Source of the DNA: an uncultured Fretibacterium sp.
Lineage (GTDB): Bacteria; Synergistota; Synergistia; Synergistales; Aminobacteriaceae
Assembly: GCA_937911045.1 (NCBI GenBank)
Contig: CALEPX010000098.1
Coordinates: forward strand, 1-23,904
DNA: 23,904 nucleotides
Direction of reading: 5' to 3'
Position 1 is the stretch's first letter, and each line of letters starts with the position of its first letter. Below are positions 23,590 through 23,904 of the stretch, piece after piece. Both the position numbers and the translations under genes were made by a program. Below the pieces are notes generated by a model. The model was not told the DNA's origin and ran no database searches. It saw nothing but the letters and a program-made list of their open reading frames with translations.

Positions 23590-23862
23590 GGCTCAAAAAC
23601 CGTAAGCGGTAATTCTTCGACAACCGGCTCAAAAACGTCAACTGTTTCCAATAAAAAGAAGAGCTCCGCTTCGACCGCGAAAAAATCAGGCGATTCTTCA
23701 AAAAAGACAAAATCCTCAAAGGGTAAGTCCTCAAAAACGACTTCCTCTAAGAGCTCAAAATCCAATACTTCCTCAAAGACAAATTCTAAAACAACTAAAA
23801 AATCTTCTGACGACAGTATAGGAAAAGATAACGTGGAGGTAGATTTCAATGATCTTAAATAA
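23590..23862 (+). CDS. C-terminal Lys/Ser/Thr-rich tail of an unidentified protein (5' end lost at junction)
   Basis: The plus strand reads 90 codons to TAA at 23860-23862. The stretch is dominated by Lys, Ser and Thr (blocks such as SSKKTKSSKGKSSKTTSSKS) and ends in an acidic, folded-looking DNVEVDFNDLK. Basic low-complexity tails of this kind occur on DNA- or RNA-binding proteins, but I cannot name the protein because its body is missing. The frame is technically open back to 23512, but that part is antisense to genuine rpsG. It overlaps the next plus-strand gene by 14 nt. Supporting its reality: codon choice is natural and it runs into a well-formed SD and start. Confidence 0.55.
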   Translation, partial: GSKTVSGNSSTTGSKTSTVSNKKKSSASTAKKSGDSSKKTKSSKGKSSKTTSSKSSKSNTSSKTNSKTTKKSSDDSIGKDNVEVDFNDLK

Positions 23863-23904
23863 AAAATTCGGTAAAATTTTCGCCGCGGCAATGGCTGTTT
23901 CCAT
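23849..23904 (+). CDS. N-terminus of a probable secreted or envelope protein (runs off the window)
   Basis: ATG at 23849 has a strong SD, GGAGG at 23835-23839, spaced 9 nt. The 18 visible codons read MILNKKFGKIFAAAMAVS, with a basic n-region followed by a hydrophobic Ala-rich stretch typical of a Sec signal peptide. Function cannot be told from this piece. Its orientation is opposite to the ribosomal operon. Confidence 0.6.
   Translation, partial: MILNKKFGKIFAAAMAVS

Noticed and set aside
23589..23891. Acidic, Phe-rich N-terminal extension of uS7
   Set aside because: It starts at a TTG without SD, lacks the rRNA-binding N-terminus and is exactly antisense to a plus-strand Lys/Ser tail followed by a gene start with a good SD. 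It is more likely non-coding on this strand.
1..23904. CRISPR array, tRNA, rRNA, insertion sequence or prophage
   Set aside because: I saw no direct-repeat/spacer pattern, no rRNA or tRNA-like sequence and no transposase, integrase or phage gene. The only tandem repeat is the coding one in rpoA.

Overview
This window is the distal part of a bacterial ribosomal-protein superoperon. It is read almost entirely on the minus strand, and transcription runs from right to left. The order is rpsG(partial)-fusA-tuf-rpsJ-rplC-rplD-rplW-rplB-rpsS-rplV-rpsC-rplP-rpmC-rpsQ-rplN-rplX-rplE-rpsN-rpsH-rplF-rplR-rpsE-rpmD-rplO-secY-adk-map-infA-rpmJ-rpsM-rpsK-rpoA-rplQ, then a fused ECF-transporter ATPase, ecfT and truA. 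The L30 gene, zinc-type S14, zinc-lid adenylate kinase, type I Map, zinc-type L36 and the rplQ-ecfA-ecfT-truA tail point to a Firmicutes-like or Synergistota-like bacterium. The EF-Tu and EF-G sequences look most like Synergistota to me, which is a judgement by eye of moderate confidence. Base composition is moderately AT-rich. Several core genes use TTG or GTG starts, each with a clear Shine-Dalgarno (SD) sequence except rpsE and ecfA.

Right edge (about 23590-23904): the 5' part of rpsG is absent. Beyond a short TCAAAA-rich microhomology the sequence reads instead as plus-strand coding. It holds a Lys/Ser-rich C-terminal tail and then a new gene with a good SD and a signal-peptide-like start. 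This looks like a junction between two loci, either a rearrangement or an assembly chimera.

Middle (4353-23260): compact translation, secretion and nucleotide genes with gaps of 0-43 nt and several overlaps. Ribosome binding sites are often embedded in the last codons of the preceding gene. rpsD (S4), which in many bacteria sits between rpsK and rpoA, is absent. rpmJ (41 aa) is present at 7709-7834.

The standout feature is rpoA (4767-6869). A complete, normal RNA polymerase alpha subunit (residues 1 to about 345) continues in frame for about 355 more residues. This extension has an acidic Glu/Pro/Ser region, seven KSKR(A/T/V)SKSK repeats separated by acidic spacers, and two RGRPKK AT-hook motifs, the last at the very C-terminus. 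It amounts to an alpha subunit carrying a long charge-patterned tail with extra predicted minor-groove DNA-binding elements.

Left edge (1-1370): a plus-strand gene that looks like a family 61 glycosyltransferase converges on truA and overlaps it by 8 nt. Upstream of it is a GC-rich hairpin whose best U-tract lies on the minus strand. It may therefore end the long operon transcript only after that transcript has crossed the whole glycosyltransferase gene in antisense.
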